DNA of 64,000 nucleotides from Sphingomonas sp. (GCF_004799495.1 NZ_SSMY01000001.1:124001-188000); one strand, 5' to 3'. Shown: positions 1 to 9,643, numbered from the stretch's first letter. Notes: generated from the letters alone by a model not told the origin. Made by a program: numbers and translations.

Positions 1-466
1 TGCCGTGCCCGCCCGGCACCCCGATCCGCACCGCCATCTCGATATGCGGCGCGGCGATTCCGCCTGGCTTGGTCATGTCGCGGATGGGGCTAAGCATTTC
101 GCCCGACAGCGAATAGTCGTTCACCGTCGTCACGCCGGCGAGCAGGTACGCGGCATAGGCCTTGCCGAGGTCGTCGGGCGCGTCGAACGCCGGCGCGCGC
201 AAATGCGTGTGGAGGTCGTGCAGCCCCGGGATCAGTGTCATGCCGCGCGCATCGATCACGCGCGTCGCGTGCGGCCGTTTGAGATTACGGCCGACCGCGA
301 CGATGCTGTCGCCGACGATCAGCACGTCCTCGACCACCGCCGGCGCGCCGGTGCCGTCGAACACGCGCGCATTGTGGATCAGCGCCGCGCGCGGCACCTC
401 CGCCGATACCGCGCTCATCCCCAATGCGATGGCGAGGATCGTGGCGAGGCGGCGAAGCAGGCTCAT
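1..466 (-). CDS. Secreted amidohydrolase family protein, N-terminal part (cut by window edge)
   Basis: The reverse strand reads from an ATG at 466 to the window edge without a stop, giving about 155 residues. It opens with a signal peptide (MSLLRRLATILAI..., cleavage near residue 22). The typical start of a metal-dependent amidohydrolase follows: a beta-sandwich with IHNARVFDGTG, then GLHDLHTHL at about residues 81-89, whose HxH pair (H86, H88) would bind the catalytic metal. Secreted amidohydrolases of this kind in sphingomonads include Xaa-Pro/prolidase-like and imidazolonepropionase-like enzymes, so the substrate cannot be set. It is divergent from dacB with about 50 bases between start codons. 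The C-terminal metal ligands lie outside the window. Confidence 0.85.
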   Translation of the reverse strand, partial: MSLLRRLATILAIALGMSAVSAEVPRAALIHNARVFDGTGAPAVVEDVLIVGDSIVAVGRNLKRPHATRVIDARGMTLIPGLHDLHTHLRAPAFDAPDDLGKAYAAYLLAGVTTVNDYSLSGEMLSPIRDMTKPGGIAAPHIEMAVRIGVPGGHG

Positions 467-519
467 GGCCCTACTTTCCCGACTTGCGCCCGGCCGCGCA
501 ACCCTTACGCTCATGAACC

Positions 520-1944
520 ATGCTGAAGGGGGCTTTCGCGACTGTCCTTGCGCTTGCTGCCGCGATGCCGGCGCCCGCGCAGGATGCCGGCTTGCGGAGC
601 CAAGTCGAGGCGGCGCTCGCGACCGCGCCGGCGGGGACGCGGTTCGGACTGATGGTGGTCGACGAAAACGGCCGCGAGATCGTCGCGATCGATCCCGACC
701 AGCGCTTCATCCCGGCGTCGAACACCAAGATGTTCACCACCGCGACGGCGTGGGCGACGCTCCCCGACATGACCGGCCCCGATACGAGCGGCGGCGCGGC
801 GGTGCGGCTGGAGGGGCGCGACGTCGTGCTGGTCGGCAACGGCGACGCGCGGCTGTCGAGCGCCGACGACTGCGTGACCGATTGCCTCGCGACCCTGGCC
901 GATGCGGTCGCCGCGAAGACCCGCGTCGTCGGCGACGTGATCGGCGACGACACGCTCTTTCCCGACGAGCGCTGGAGCCCGGGGATGAGCTGGAACAACA
1001 TCCCAACGCGGTCGGGCACAGGGATTTCAGCGCTGACGCTCGACGACAACGAGCTGGCCGTGACGGTCGGTACCGATGGGAAAGCCACGCTACCGGCCTA
1101 TTACACCGTCGAGAATCGCGTGACCGTGGTGCCCGGCACCAAGAGCGACATCGGCTTCGACCGTGCACCCAACGGGTACGTCCTGCGGCTGACTGGCACG
1201 ATCGGCGCCGACGCCAGGCCCGAAAGGCTGCGCGTCGGGATCGACGATCCGGCGCGCTACGCGGCGTGGCGGTTCGGCGAGATGCTCCGCGCGAGGGGCG
1301 TGCGCGTAACGGGCAAGATCGACGTCCGCCACCGTGCGCTGATGCCCGCCGACGATCCGGCGGTGCGCCGCAATGCTCCGCCGGCGCGGCCGCCCGCCGT
1401 ACCGGTGCTGGCAAAGCTCACCCCGCCGCCGCTCGCCGACGACGTGATGCTCACCAACAAGGTCAGCCAGAACCTGCATGCCGAGCTGTTCCTGCGCCGC
1501 GTCGCGCTGGTCGCGGGAAGCGGGTCGATCGCCGACGGACAGGTCGCGGTGCGCGGCGTCATGGCCAAGGCCGGCGCGCCGCGCGCGAGCTTCGATTTCT
1601 CCGACGGGTCGGGCATGTCGAGCTACAACCGGGTCGCCCCGCGCGGCGCCGTCGCGTTGCTGCGCTGGATCGCGACTCAACCTTGGGGCGCGGCGTGGCG
1701 CGCGACGCTGCCGGTCGGCGGCGTCGACGGCACACTGGCTCGGCGATTTGCGGGCACGATCCTCGACAGGAAACTGTTCGCCAAGACCGGCAGCCTCAAC
1801 GCGACGTCGGCATTGTCGGGGTACATGATCGCCGCCAGCGGCCGGACGCTCACCTTCTCGGTCTACGCCAACGATATCCCCGACGGCACGAGCGCGACCA
1901 AGGCGATGGACGCCGCGCTGGTGTTGATCGCGGCGGCGAACTAA
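520..1944 (+). CDS. dacB: D-alanyl-D-alanine carboxypeptidase/endopeptidase, PBP4 (class C) family
   Basis: This 474-residue periplasmic enzyme has a signal peptide (residues 1-20, cut near APAQ). All three penicillin-binding motifs are present: SxxK as SNTK at S67-K70 (nucleophile Ser67), SxN as SYN at S368-N370, and KTG at K422-G424. The roughly 300-residue gap between the first and second motifs is the large insertion typical of the PBP4/DacB family, which cuts D-Ala-D-Ala and the peptide cross-bridge in peptidoglycan. It is followed after 11 bases by a PhyH-type gene on the same strand, so the two are probably co-transcribed. The ATG at 520 gives a clean signal peptide. Confidence 0.93.
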   Translation: MLKGAFATVLALAAAMPAPAQDAGLRSQVEAALATAPAGTRFGLMVVDENGREIVAIDPDQRFIPASNTKMFTTATAWATLPDMTGPDTSGGAAVRLEGRDVVLVGNGDARLSSADDCVTDCLATLADAVAAKTRVVGDVIGDDTLFPDERWSPGMSWNNIPTRSGTGISALTLDDNELAVTVGTDGKATLPAYYTVENRVTVVPGTKSDIGFDRAPNGYVLRLTGTIGADARPERLRVGIDDPARYAAWRFGEMLRARGVRVTGKIDVRHRALMPADDPAVRRNAPPARPPAVPVLAKLTPPPLADDVMLTNKVSQNLHAELFLRRVALVAGSGSIADGQVAVRGVMAKAGAPRASFDFSDGSGMSSYNRVAPRGAVALLRWIATQPWGAAWRATLPVGGVDGTLARRFAGTILDRKLFAKTGSLNATSALSGYMIAASGRTLTFSVYANDIPDGTSATKAMDAALVLIAAAN

Positions 1945-1955
1945 AGGGCGCTCCC

Positions 1956-2783
1956 ATGACCGGTTACATTGGCGAGTATCGCGACAAGGGTTATGCCATC
2001 GTGCGCGGCGTGTTCGCGCCAGACGAAGTCGCGCGGATCGGCGCGGCGGTCGACCGGGTCTATGCCGAAGGGATCGCGCACGGACGCAGCTTTCGCCACG
2101 GCAATCTGTTCTACAACGTCGTCGCGGGGGACAGCGGCATGCCGCACGTGCCGATGGCGCAATGGCCGTCGTACCACCAGCGCGTGCTCGACGAGACGCG
2201 CACCGATCCGCGCTACCTCGCGATCCTCAAGCCGCTGATCGGCGAGAACCTCAAGCAGATCATCAACCAGCTCCACTGGAAACTGCCCAACAGCCGCGGC
2301 GATTTCGCGTGGCACCAGGATTCGCGCTTCCGCAAGCCCGACAGCGCGTATCGCAATCTCGGCAGCTCATACGTCCAGACCGGGCTCGCGATCGATCCGC
2401 ACAACCCGCATACCGGGGGCATGCGCTTCATTCCGGGCAGCCATACGCACGGCGCGGTCGATCTCGACACCAGCACCGAGGTGCTCGGCCAGTCGCCCGA
2501 GGATGCGGCGCTAGAGGCGGCCGGAATCGATCCGGCGAGCCAGGTCGATCTGGTGCTCGAACCCGGCGATGTCGCGCTGTGGAACCCGTATCTGGTGCAC
2601 GCTTCGGGACTCAATTCGTCGGATCACCTGCGCCGGCTCTACATCAACGGCTATGTCCGTGCGGAGGATTGCGACCGCGGCGAATGGGCGTTCCGCGACG
2701 GCGAGCCGATGCCGCTCGGTGCCGAGCAGTCACTGGTGCACTACGAAGACCTCTTCGAGCGGCCCGAGCCGCATTACGTCTAG
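1956..2783 (+). CDS. Phytanoyl-CoA dioxygenase (PhyH) family Fe(II)/2OG oxygenase
   Basis: 275 residues. The 2-His-1-carboxylate iron site is visible: WHQD gives H120 and D122, and VHASG gives the distal H215. GGMRFIPGSH in between is the usual PhyH core strand and loop. Family members hydroxylate varied small molecules using 2-oxoglutarate and O2; nothing here fixes the substrate. The start at 1956 was chosen because it follows the dacB stop by 11 bases and gives the normal PhyH N-terminus; the same frame stays open far upstream only because it shadows dacB. The stop codon overlaps the stop of the convergent serine hydrolase by four bases. Confidence 0.85.
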   Translation: MTGYIGEYRDKGYAIVRGVFAPDEVARIGAAVDRVYAEGIAHGRSFRHGNLFYNVVAGDSGMPHVPMAQWPSYHQRVLDETRTDPRYLAILKPLIGENLKQIINQLHWKLPNSRGDFAWHQDSRFRKPDSAYRNLGSSYVQTGLAIDPHNPHTGGMRFIPGSHTHGAVDLDTSTEVLGQSPEDAALEAAGIDPASQVDLVLEPGDVALWNPYLVHASGLNSSDHLRRLYINGYVRAEDCDRGEWAFRDGEPMPLGAEQSLVHYEDLFERPEPHYV

Positions 2784-3790
2784 CTAACGGCTGCGGCCAC
2801 TGCATCACCGGTCGCGGGCCGCAGCGTAAAAATGCTCGCTGCGCCCTCGCTGTGCCGAGTCGGATGGACCCGGTTGGTGAGGAGCGCCCACGCCACGCCA
2901 CGGTCGAAGTCGACCCACAGCCCGGTGCCGACGAACCCGGTGTGCCCGATCGTGTGCGCCGAGCAGGCGTCGCCGCCCGGCCAGCCGGGATAGCGGCTGT
3001 CCCATCCGCAGGTGCGGTGCTCGAACTGCTGGGTGCGGATCGCCTCCAGCATCGCCGGCGACGCGCCGCTGCCGTCGAGCAAACCTTGGGCGAAATCGAG
3101 CACCCCGGCGACCGTTCCGAACAAGCCCGCATGCCCGGTCGCACCGCCGAGCGCCGAACAATTCTCATCGTGCACCTCGCCCTTCAGCATGCGCCCGCGC
3201 CAGTGGCAGAATTCGGTCGCGACCGCCGGGCCAGGGGGCGGGCCGTAGCTTAGCCCCCCGCCGAGCGGCCAGGCCCACAACGGCCGCCCGGTAATCCGCT
3301 CGACCGCGATGCCGAGCAGCAGGAAATTGATGTCCGAATAGACCGGCGGGCCATGCCGCCACTCGCGCTGGAGGATGAACGCGCGCAGCCGGTTGGGGTC
3401 GTCGCCATAGGTATAGACCGGCTCGACCGCGGGCAAGAAGGTGCGGTGCGACAGGCAATCGCGAAACGTCAGCCGACGCTCGGCCGCGTTCGCCACATCG
3501 TATTGGCGCAGATCGGGGATTGCGCTGGTGAGCGGCGCATCGAGGTCGAGCTTCCCCTCGTCGGCCAGCTGCAGGATCATCCTGGTCGTCGCGACCACCT
3601 TCGACACCGAGGCGAGGTCGAACCAGTGCGCCTCGGTCAACAGCTCGCGCTCGGGCATCAGCGCCGCATAGCCCGCGACGCGCACCGCGCGCTCGCCGCC
3701 CGCGGTGATGATCCCCAGCGTCGCCCCCGGGATGCGCCCGTCCGCGACATAAGCGGCGGCGGGCGCGAACGCGGCGTCGATGTCGATCAT
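2780..3790 (-). CDS. Serine hydrolase of the beta-lactamase / class C PBP fold
   Basis: 336 residues with the catalytic signature SVSK (S61-K64), a Tyr motif YSD at Y151 in place of the usual YxN, and HTG at H283-G285 replacing KTG. This is the pattern of esterase/beta-lactamase-like hydrolases (PF00144). No signal peptide is evident, so a cytoplasmic role is likely. Its ATG overlaps the stop of the AmpG-like permease by four bases (ATGA), so the two are translationally coupled. Because the permease family imports peptidoglycan fragments, I infer a role in muropeptide or peptide turnover, but an unrelated esterase activity is equally possible from sequence alone. Confidence 0.85.
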   Translation of the reverse strand: MIDIDAAFAPAAAYVADGRIPGATLGIITAGGERAVRVAGYAALMPERELLTEAHWFDLASVSKVVATTRMILQLADEGKLDLDAPLTSAIPDLRQYDVANAAERRLTFRDCLSHRTFLPAVEPVYTYGDDPNRLRAFILQREWRHGPPVYSDINFLLLGIAVERITGRPLWAWPLGGGLSYGPPPGPAVATEFCHWRGRMLKGEVHDENCSALGGATGHAGLFGTVAGVLDFAQGLLDGSGASPAMLEAIRTQQFEHRTCGWDSRYPGWPGGDACSAHTIGHTGFVGTGLWVDFDRGVAWALLTNRVHPTRHSEGAASIFTLRPATGDAVAAAVS

Positions 3791-5373
3791 GTATCGTCGG
3801 GCCTCGGCCGCGCTCGGAGGACGAATGGCAGGAACACGACGGCTCCCAGACTCATCGCTCCCGCCATAATGAAAAAGCCGTCGTAGTTGATCGACTTTTG
3901 TATCGCTCCGGACAGGCCAGCCACTAATCGAGGGATCAGGAAAGCCAGTCCCGAGAACAGCGCATATTGTGCGGCAGGATAACGCGGATTCACCAAGAGC
4001 GAGAGGTAAACGACAAACACCGCACCCTCGAAACCGTGGCCGAATTGATCGACTGCCATCGCAAAATACAGCTTCATGTCACCACTAGTCACCGGCGCCG
4101 ACCAAAAAAACGTCTGCCACGTGTCCGGGGACCAAGAAGGGAAGTGAAAGCCGGGCAGCTGCATCGTAAAGAGAATCGCGCCGCCCGGATGTTGATGTGC
4201 CAGCCATGCAAACACCCAATTACTGATCGCGGAAACTGCAGCACCGATCACCAGCGCCCATCCCATCGAAGCGCGTGTGGCGAGCCATCCGCCGAACGCC
4301 ACGCCGATCATGCTCGCCACCGCAAAGACGAGGCCGTTCGCAACGCCGATCTGCGCCAGCCCATATCCCAGCGCGTTGAATAACACCGGGGCGAATGTCG
4401 CCGCCATCACGTCGCCCATGCGATAAATTGAAATGAACAGCAGCAGGGGGACGACCACGACTCCGTATCGCCACGCGACATTTACGTACGGACCGATCGC
4501 AGCCGACCGCCGTAGCGGTGCATCCGGGGGCAATCGGCGCAGCCACGGCACCGCGGCTGCCAGCGCGACGAAGGGCACCAGCGCAACGCCGAACACCCAA
4601 TATTTGACGATGTCCGGATTATCGAGGCCGACCGACCCCAGCGCCTTCAGCAACAGCCAGCCCGCCAGCGCAACCGCCAGCCCCGTCAATGCGAGCGTCA
4701 CGGCGCTGAACAACGTGCCCGTCGTGAGCGCGGTCCAGCGGCCGCCGCCATGCTGCTGACCGGCCTTTGTCATGACAAGAAAGGGGAAGGCGAGCAACGA
4801 AATGACGGCCACGGTCATGTACGCGCCGCTCCAATCCCACGCCGGAACGATCGCGACCGCCGCCCCCGACCCTGCCATCGCGCTGCGATAACCCCAAAGG
4901 TTGGCGGCGACCAACGGCCCCTGCTCCGCCGCCGTCGGCGCAAGTTCGATCCGCCACGCGTCGGCGGCGATTTCTAGCGTCGTCGTCCAGAACGCCAACA
5001 GCGTGGCGAACAGCGCGGTCAGCGGCAGACTGAAATCGGAAGCCGTCAGCGCCATCCCCGCCATCGACGCAAAGATGCCGAACTGCGCGAGCATGATCCA
5101 CCCGCGCCGTTTGCCCCAGAAGCGTCCGAACCCGGGAATGTCATATTTGTCGAGGACCGGCGCCCAGGCGAACTTGAAGGTCGGCAGCAACGCGACCCAG
5201 GCGAAGAACCCCACGGTGACGATATCGACGCCGTGCTTGGCGAGCCGCAGCAACAACACCGCATTGAACATGTAGAACGGCAGCCCCGCCGAAAAACCGA
5301 GCAGCAGGTAGAGCGCCAGTCGCCGCCAGTCGCGCGGCACGACAACCGCATCGTCGACCGTCGCCGGCGTCAC
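3787..5373 (-). CDS. AmpG-like MFS permease (muropeptide transporter family)
   Basis: 528 residues with 12 or more hydrophobic segments. The N-terminus has LLLGFSAGLPFYMF and then FAWAPVLDKY plus GKRRGW, the loop pattern of AmpG-type major facilitator proteins, which carry anhydro-muropeptides from periplasm to cytoplasm for recycling. The acidic TM motif EIAADAWRIE resembles the IDAYR stretch of AmpG. The start is GTG at 5373, just before DDAVVVPRDW. It is the first gene of a coupled pair with the serine hydrolase. The nearby dacB, which releases cross-bridge peptides, fits a cell-wall recycling neighbourhood. Substrate is inferred from the family; many sphingomonads carry several such paralogues of unknown cargo. 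Confidence 0.8.
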   Translation of the reverse strand: MTPATVDDAVVVPRDWRRLALYLLLGFSAGLPFYMFNAVLLLRLAKHGVDIVTVGFFAWVALLPTFKFAWAPVLDKYDIPGFGRFWGKRRGWIMLAQFGIFASMAGMALTASDFSLPLTALFATLLAFWTTTLEIAADAWRIELAPTAAEQGPLVAANLWGYRSAMAGSGAAVAIVPAWDWSGAYMTVAVISLLAFPFLVMTKAGQQHGGGRWTALTTGTLFSAVTLALTGLAVALAGWLLLKALGSVGLDNPDIVKYWVFGVALVPFVALAAAVPWLRRLPPDAPLRRSAAIGPYVNVAWRYGVVVVPLLLFISIYRMGDVMAATFAPVLFNALGYGLAQIGVANGLVFAVASMIGVAFGGWLATRASMGWALVIGAAVSAISNWVFAWLAHQHPGGAILFTMQLPGFHFPSWSPDTWQTFFWSAPVTSGDMKLYFAMAVDQFGHGFEGAVFVVYLSLLVNPRYPAAQYALFSGLAFLIPRLVAGLSGAIQKSINYDGFFIMAGAMSLGAVVFLPFVLRARPRPDDT

Positions 5374-5511
5374 GGGCGGCCCTTCACGAGTCGGCAGTCA
5401 ATAGACGGCATTCACTCTCCCCAATTCACGCGCAAGCTCCCCCGCCCGCTCGCTCGCGTCAATGGCAGTGTTGCCGGGACGCCACGTTTTGCCCGTCTGG
5501 CCCGTCAAAAT

Positions 5512-5524
5512 GGAAGCGGTTTCC
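5512..5524. promoter_or_regulatory. Possible operator upstream of the TonB receptor
   Basis: An imperfect inverted repeat GGAAGC-G-GTTTCC lies about 100 bases before the receptor start, in a 247-base intergenic stretch that holds no convincing gene. Its GGAA...TTTCC arms resemble operators of LacI-type regulators that often control TonB receptors in sphingomonads and xanthomonads, but the odd-length centre is not typical. Low confidence. Confidence 0.25.
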
Positions 5525-5620
5525 GCAACTTGAAAAAAGGGGTGGCGCAATATGGCAGTTTTGTTGCTTAATGTTGCCATTGAAGCGCCGCGGGGAGCGG
5601 CGCGACAGGGGGATTACGAC

Positions 5621-8600
5621 ATGATTGGTTCGAGCTCGCTCCGTCTCGCATTGGCGTCCGGTACCGCTTTCGTCGCGCTATGCGCGCTTCCGGGCGCCGC
5701 ATACGCCCAGGCCACGACCGGCGGCGATCAGACCACGCAGCCGGCGGCGACGCCGACCGGTGCCGCGCCCGTGGCGAACGATCCGGCGGACAAGGGCGAC
5801 AACGGCAAGGACATCATCGTCACCGGCTCGCGGATCAAGCAGGACCCGAACAATTCGGCGCTGCCGCTGACGATCATCACCAACAAGGATCTGAGCCGCG
5901 AAGGCATCAGCAGCCCCGAACAGCTGATTTCTTACCTCGCCAACAACGGCAACGGCGCGGACAATCTCGCGTCCAACTCCGACGTGGTTTCGGGTGCCGC
6001 GCGCGGCACCAACGGCCTGTCGGCGGCCAACCTGCGCGGGCAGGGCTCTGCCGCGACGCTGGTCCTGTTGAACGGTCGCCGCGTCGCCGCGCACGGGCTG
6101 CAGGGCTCGGCGGTCGACGTCAACCAGATCCCGTTCGCCGCGATCGACCGGATCGAAATCCTCAAGGACGGCGCCTCGGCGATCTACGGCACCGACGCGA
6201 TCGGCGGCGTGATCAACTTCATCACCAAGAAGAATTTCCGGGGCATCGATGTCGCCGGGTTCGTCGACGTGCCGGAGGCGGGCGACTCGCAGATCTATCG
6301 CGTGTCGGGCACTGTCGGCTGGGGCAAGCTCGACGAGCAAGGCTGGAACATCATGGCGTCGGTCAGCAAAAGCTGGAACAAGGCGCTGTTTGGCAGAGAT
6401 CGCGCCTTCGTCAACACCAACCAGCCCAATCGCGGCCTGTCGGTCGACACGCGCGGCACGCCGATCGCCACCCTGTTCAACATTGGCGCGAATTCGAACA
6501 TGACTCCGAACGGCACGCTGCTCACCGGCCTGACGCTCACGCTGCCGAACGGCGCAAACGGCGCATCGGGCGGCATCAATATTCTCGACCTTCCCGGCGG
6601 CGCGGGTTGCGGTTCGGTCGATGGCGGCTTGCCGTACGACGAAGTGCTATGGGCTAACCCCAGCGCCCAATATGCCTGCGCCTGGGACACCGGCCGTGCC
6701 GCGACGCTCCAGCAGCCGATCGATACGCTGACCTATTACGGTCGCGGCGTCGTCCGCATCGGTGGAACAAACGAACTCTCGCTCGAAATCACCGGATCGA
6801 ACGCCAATTCGTCCAAAATCTTCTCGAACAATCAATATTCCGCCAGCGCCACCACGCTGGATTGGGCCTATCCGTTGAACGCGCTCACGGCTAACACGTA
6901 CAATTCCGTGTTCAACGCGCTCCGGAACGCGTTTGACGTCCCCACTAACCCCAATCGAGCGGCGCAGGTTGCGGCGCTGAACGCACGCTACGGCCTGCCG
7001 CTCGCCGGGCGCTGGCGCTGCATGGCCTGCGGGCCGCGCGAGTACAAAACCAATACCAAGACGTTCCGCGCGGCACTCGGGCTCGAGGGCACGCTTTTCC
7101 CGGGCTGGGACTATCGCACCGGCGCGTCCTATGCGCGGAGCGAGTCGGTGTCGACGCTCGGGACCGGCTATCATTATCGCGGCGTGCAGATCGTCAACGA
7201 TCCCAACACGGCGATCAACGACATCGGCGCTTACGATCCGCGAGCACCAACCGCGCCGGGCGCCGCGGGCCCTGGCATCATCGGTCTGATCAACGCGGGC
7301 ATCCTCAATCCCTTCAGCGTGACGCAGACGCAGCAAGCGATCGACGGGCTCAAGGCGGTCTCGGCCGAGGGGACCAAGCTGTATGGCGGCAAATATGAGG
7401 TGAAGCAGTTCGATGCGTCGATCTCCGGCCCGCTGTTCAAGATCTGGGGCGGCAACGTCCAGCTCGCCGTGGGCGTCGATTATCGCCGCGAGACCTATTC
7501 GTTCAACGGATCGGCCGCAGCGGCGGCGAACATGCCCGACATCTTCAACGTCGCGTTCGACAATATCAACGCGCTGACGCCGAAGAGCCGCGATGTGAAG
7601 GCGGCGTATGGGGAAATCCTGTTCCCGATCATCAAGGGACTCGACGTCACGTTCGCCGGCCGAGTCGACGATTACACGGGCTTCGGATCGACCTTCAATC
7701 CGAAGGTGTCGGTCAAGTTCAAGCCGATCGAGCAACTGCTCTTCCGCGCATCGTACAACACCGGCTTCCGCGTGCCGTCATTCAACCAGATCTTCAACGG
7801 CACCACCATATCGCCCAACCCGGGCAATACGCTGGTCGATCCCACGCTCTGTCCGACGGGCAACACCACGGGACCGCAACCCGCGTGCGCGCCGATCACG
7901 CCGGATTCGTTGAGCGGCGGCAACCTCAACCTCGGGCCGGAAACGTCCAAACAATATAGCTTCGGCGCGGTCATTCAGCCGACCAGCCGCTTCAGCTTCT
8001 CGGCCGACTATTGGTACATCGCGGTCGACAACACGATCGGCACGATCACGATCCCGCAGCTGCTCGCCAACATCGCGGCGTTCCCGGACCGGATTACGCG
8101 CACCAACGGCATCATTACGCAGGTCGACTTGCGCACCGGTAACTTCGGGTCGCGGCGTACCCGCGGGATCGATTTCACCGCGCGCGGCAGCGTCGATGCG
8201 CTCGGCGGTGTATTCTCCGCCGGGTTCGACGCGACGCTGTTGCTGCAAAAAAAGGAAAAGCTGCTTCCCAACCTGCCCTATACCAATACCCGCGGCGTCT
8301 TCACGCTGGCGGGCGACCTGGGGCTGCGGTGGAAGCACAATGCCTACATCAGCTATACCACGGCCGACGGCTTCGGGCTGACCTTCTCGCAAATCTACCG
8401 GTCGAGCTACAAGAACTTCGCGTTGCCGGCGAGCGCGACCCGCCCGGACTACAACCCGACGGTCAAGCCGTACATCATCTACAACGCGTCGATTTCGCAG
8501 CGGATCAACGAGCACTTCACGCTCACCGCCGGCGTCAAGAACGTGTTCAACGCCGATCCGCCGTTCGCGATCACGTATGATTCGAACACCGGTTCGGGCA

Positions 8601-8671
8601 GTTCGTGGGAACCGCGCGACACCGATCCGCGCGGTCGGTCGTTCACAGTCAATGCCGAGGTGAAATTCTAA
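5621..8671 (+). CDS. TonB-dependent receptor (outer-membrane importer)
   Basis: 1016 residues. The signal peptide is residues 1-29 (AYA cleavage), followed by a low-complexity Pro/Ala/Asp linker and a TonB-box-like DIIVTGSRI near residue 58. The plug domain has LRGQGSAATLVLLNGRR and the DRIEILKDGASAIYGTDAIGG motif typical of the class. The rest is a 22-strand-type barrel ending ..NAEVKF with a terminal aromatic residue, as needed for BAM insertion. The start at 5621 follows a GGGGGA ribosome-binding stretch; an upstream ATG would only add residues before the signal peptide. Energised uptake of a large or scarce nutrient is likely, but the substrate cannot be read from sequence. A strong terminator follows. 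Confidence 0.95.
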   Translation: MIGSSSLRLALASGTAFVALCALPGAAYAQATTGGDQTTQPAATPTGAAPVANDPADKGDNGKDIIVTGSRIKQDPNNSALPLTIITNKDLSREGISSPEQLISYLANNGNGADNLASNSDVVSGAARGTNGLSAANLRGQGSAATLVLLNGRRVAAHGLQGSAVDVNQIPFAAIDRIEILKDGASAIYGTDAIGGVINFITKKNFRGIDVAGFVDVPEAGDSQIYRVSGTVGWGKLDEQGWNIMASVSKSWNKALFGRDRAFVNTNQPNRGLSVDTRGTPIATLFNIGANSNMTPNGTLLTGLTLTLPNGANGASGGINILDLPGGAGCGSVDGGLPYDEVLWANPSAQYACAWDTGRAATLQQPIDTLTYYGRGVVRIGGTNELSLEITGSNANSSKIFSNNQYSASATTLDWAYPLNALTANTYNSVFNALRNAFDVPTNPNRAAQVAALNARYGLPLAGRWRCMACGPREYKTNTKTFRAALGLEGTLFPGWDYRTGASYARSESVSTLGTGYHYRGVQIVNDPNTAINDIGAYDPRAPTAPGAAGPGIIGLINAGILNPFSVTQTQQAIDGLKAVSAEGTKLYGGKYEVKQFDASISGPLFKIWGGNVQLAVGVDYRRETYSFNGSAAAAANMPDIFNVAFDNINALTPKSRDVKAAYGEILFPIIKGLDVTFAGRVDDYTGFGSTFNPKVSVKFKPIEQLLFRASYNTGFRVPSFNQIFNGTTISPNPGNTLVDPTLCPTGNTTGPQPACAPITPDSLSGGNLNLGPETSKQYSFGAVIQPTSRFSFSADYWYIAVDNTIGTITIPQLLANIAAFPDRITRTNGIITQVDLRTGNFGSRRTRGIDFTARGSVDALGGVFSAGFDATLLLQKKEKLLPNLPYTNTRGVFTLAGDLGLRWKHNAYISYTTADGFGLTFSQIYRSSYKNFALPASATRPDYNPTVKPYIIYNASISQRINEHFTLTAGVKNVFNADPPFAITYDSNTGSGSSWEPRDTDPRGRSFTVNAEVKF

Positions 8672-8694
8672 TCTTCGGCGACGACGAGAATGAA

Positions 8695-8725
8695 GGGGCG
8701 TCCGGCAACGGGCGCCCCTTTTTTT
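8695..8725 (+). terminator. Rho-independent terminator of the TonB receptor gene
   Basis: A 10-bp stem (8695-8704 with 8709-8718, one G-T pair) with a GCAA tetraloop is followed directly by seven T residues. It lies 23 bases after the receptor stop. The T run touches the stop of the convergent sulfotransferase gene. Confidence 0.9.
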
Positions 8726-9620
8726 ATGGCAGCTTTGCGCGCACCCGCACCGACAGCGTTCGCATTCGCGCGAGCAGCGGTGTGTCGCGACGGTTCTCCT
8801 CGGCAATCAATGCCAGCGGGAGCGGCGCGGGACCGCCCAGGAAGGGTTCGACCCCGTCGATCAGCGGGCCGACCTCGCGCTCTATCAGGCGGCGGTCGAT
8901 GGGGGCGATGCCAGGGCGCCAATCGTCGCCGACGAAGCTCGAGTTGCGCCGACGCTCGCCGTCCATCGTCGCGAGCATCGTGTCGATCTCGGGCGGCAGG
9001 CCGCAGAACTCGCATAGCCGCCGCGTCCATGCCGCGGGATCGGCAACAAAGCTCTCGTAGGGAATCAGCGTGAACTGACCCGGGAAGCACGCCGCGAAAT
9101 CGAGCCCGCGCAGCGCGCTGGCGCGCCAGCCCCGCGCGAAGATCACCGGATTCACCGCGCGGCGCGACCCCTCCATGTGGCTGAGCGAAACGAAGGTCGG
9201 GAGCGGCGCGCGGACGATCTGGACGAAGCGTGTCTCGGCCCCGAACCAGCCGCGCAGCGTCTCGAAATGGCGCTCCAGATACGGCGTCTTCTCGCCGAAA
9301 CGCGGCTTGCCCAGCGCGGCGGCATGCGCGCGCAGCGGCGCGGCATAGATTTCTTTCAACGAACCGTCGGTTCCGGTGAGCATCGCGGCCGCATCAACCG
9401 CCGGCAATTGCCATTCGCGCACCTTGGGCCAGCCGAGCACCGCGCGCAGGTCGCGCACCGCGTCGCCCGACGGGGACAGGCGGTCGAAGAATTGATATTC
9501 CTTGACCGGCACCGCCAACTGACTGTTTGACCCCAGGATCGCGCGCAGCATGCCTGTGCCCGAACGATGCGGGCCGCCGATGAATACGGGGCGATCGATG
9601 AGGGGGTCGGACATTTGCAT
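8724..9620 (-). CDS. Sulfotransferase family protein
   Basis: 298 residues. The N-terminal P-loop-like GGPHRSGTGML (residues 15-25) is the 5'-phosphosulfate-binding loop that holds PAPS in the sulfotransferase fold. FVQIVRAPLPTFVSLS at about 130-145 matches the 3'-phosphate-binding segment (RxP...S). An alternative start two codons later (9614) is equally good. It is convergent with the receptor and divergent from the pyruvyl-transferase gene. Together with the exporter and glycosyltransferase that follow, it most likely sulfates a surface polysaccharide or glycolipid; that role is inferred from context. Confidence 0.82.
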   Translation of the reverse strand: MQMSDPLIDRPVFIGGPHRSGTGMLRAILGSNSQLAVPVKEYQFFDRLSPSGDAVRDLRAVLGWPKVREWQLPAVDAAAMLTGTDGSLKEIYAAPLRAHAAALGKPRFGEKTPYLERHFETLRGWFGAETRFVQIVRAPLPTFVSLSHMEGSRRAVNPVIFARGWRASALRGLDFAACFPGQFTLIPYESFVADPAAWTRRLCEFCGLPPEIDTMLATMDGERRRNSSFVGDDWRPGIAPIDRRLIEREVGPLIDGVEPFLGGPAPLPLALIAEENRRDTPLLARMRTLSVRVRAKLP

Positions 9621-9643
9621 TGCCGGGTTGAGGGATACGAGGC

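Noticed and set aside
162..2783. An 873-codon open frame covering the dacB region
   Set aside because: Only the last 275 codons (from 1956) encode a recognisable protein; the rest is an Arg/Ala-rich shadow of dacB and the amidohydrolase.
2162..3253. A long rightward frame opposite the serine hydrolase
   Set aside because: High-GC shadow of the SxxK/HTG-bearing gene; no motif, no ribosome-binding site.
5398..5580. Reverse 60-codon frame before the TonB receptor
   Set aside because: Lies in the receptor promoter region; composition and lack of a ribosome-binding site do not support coding.
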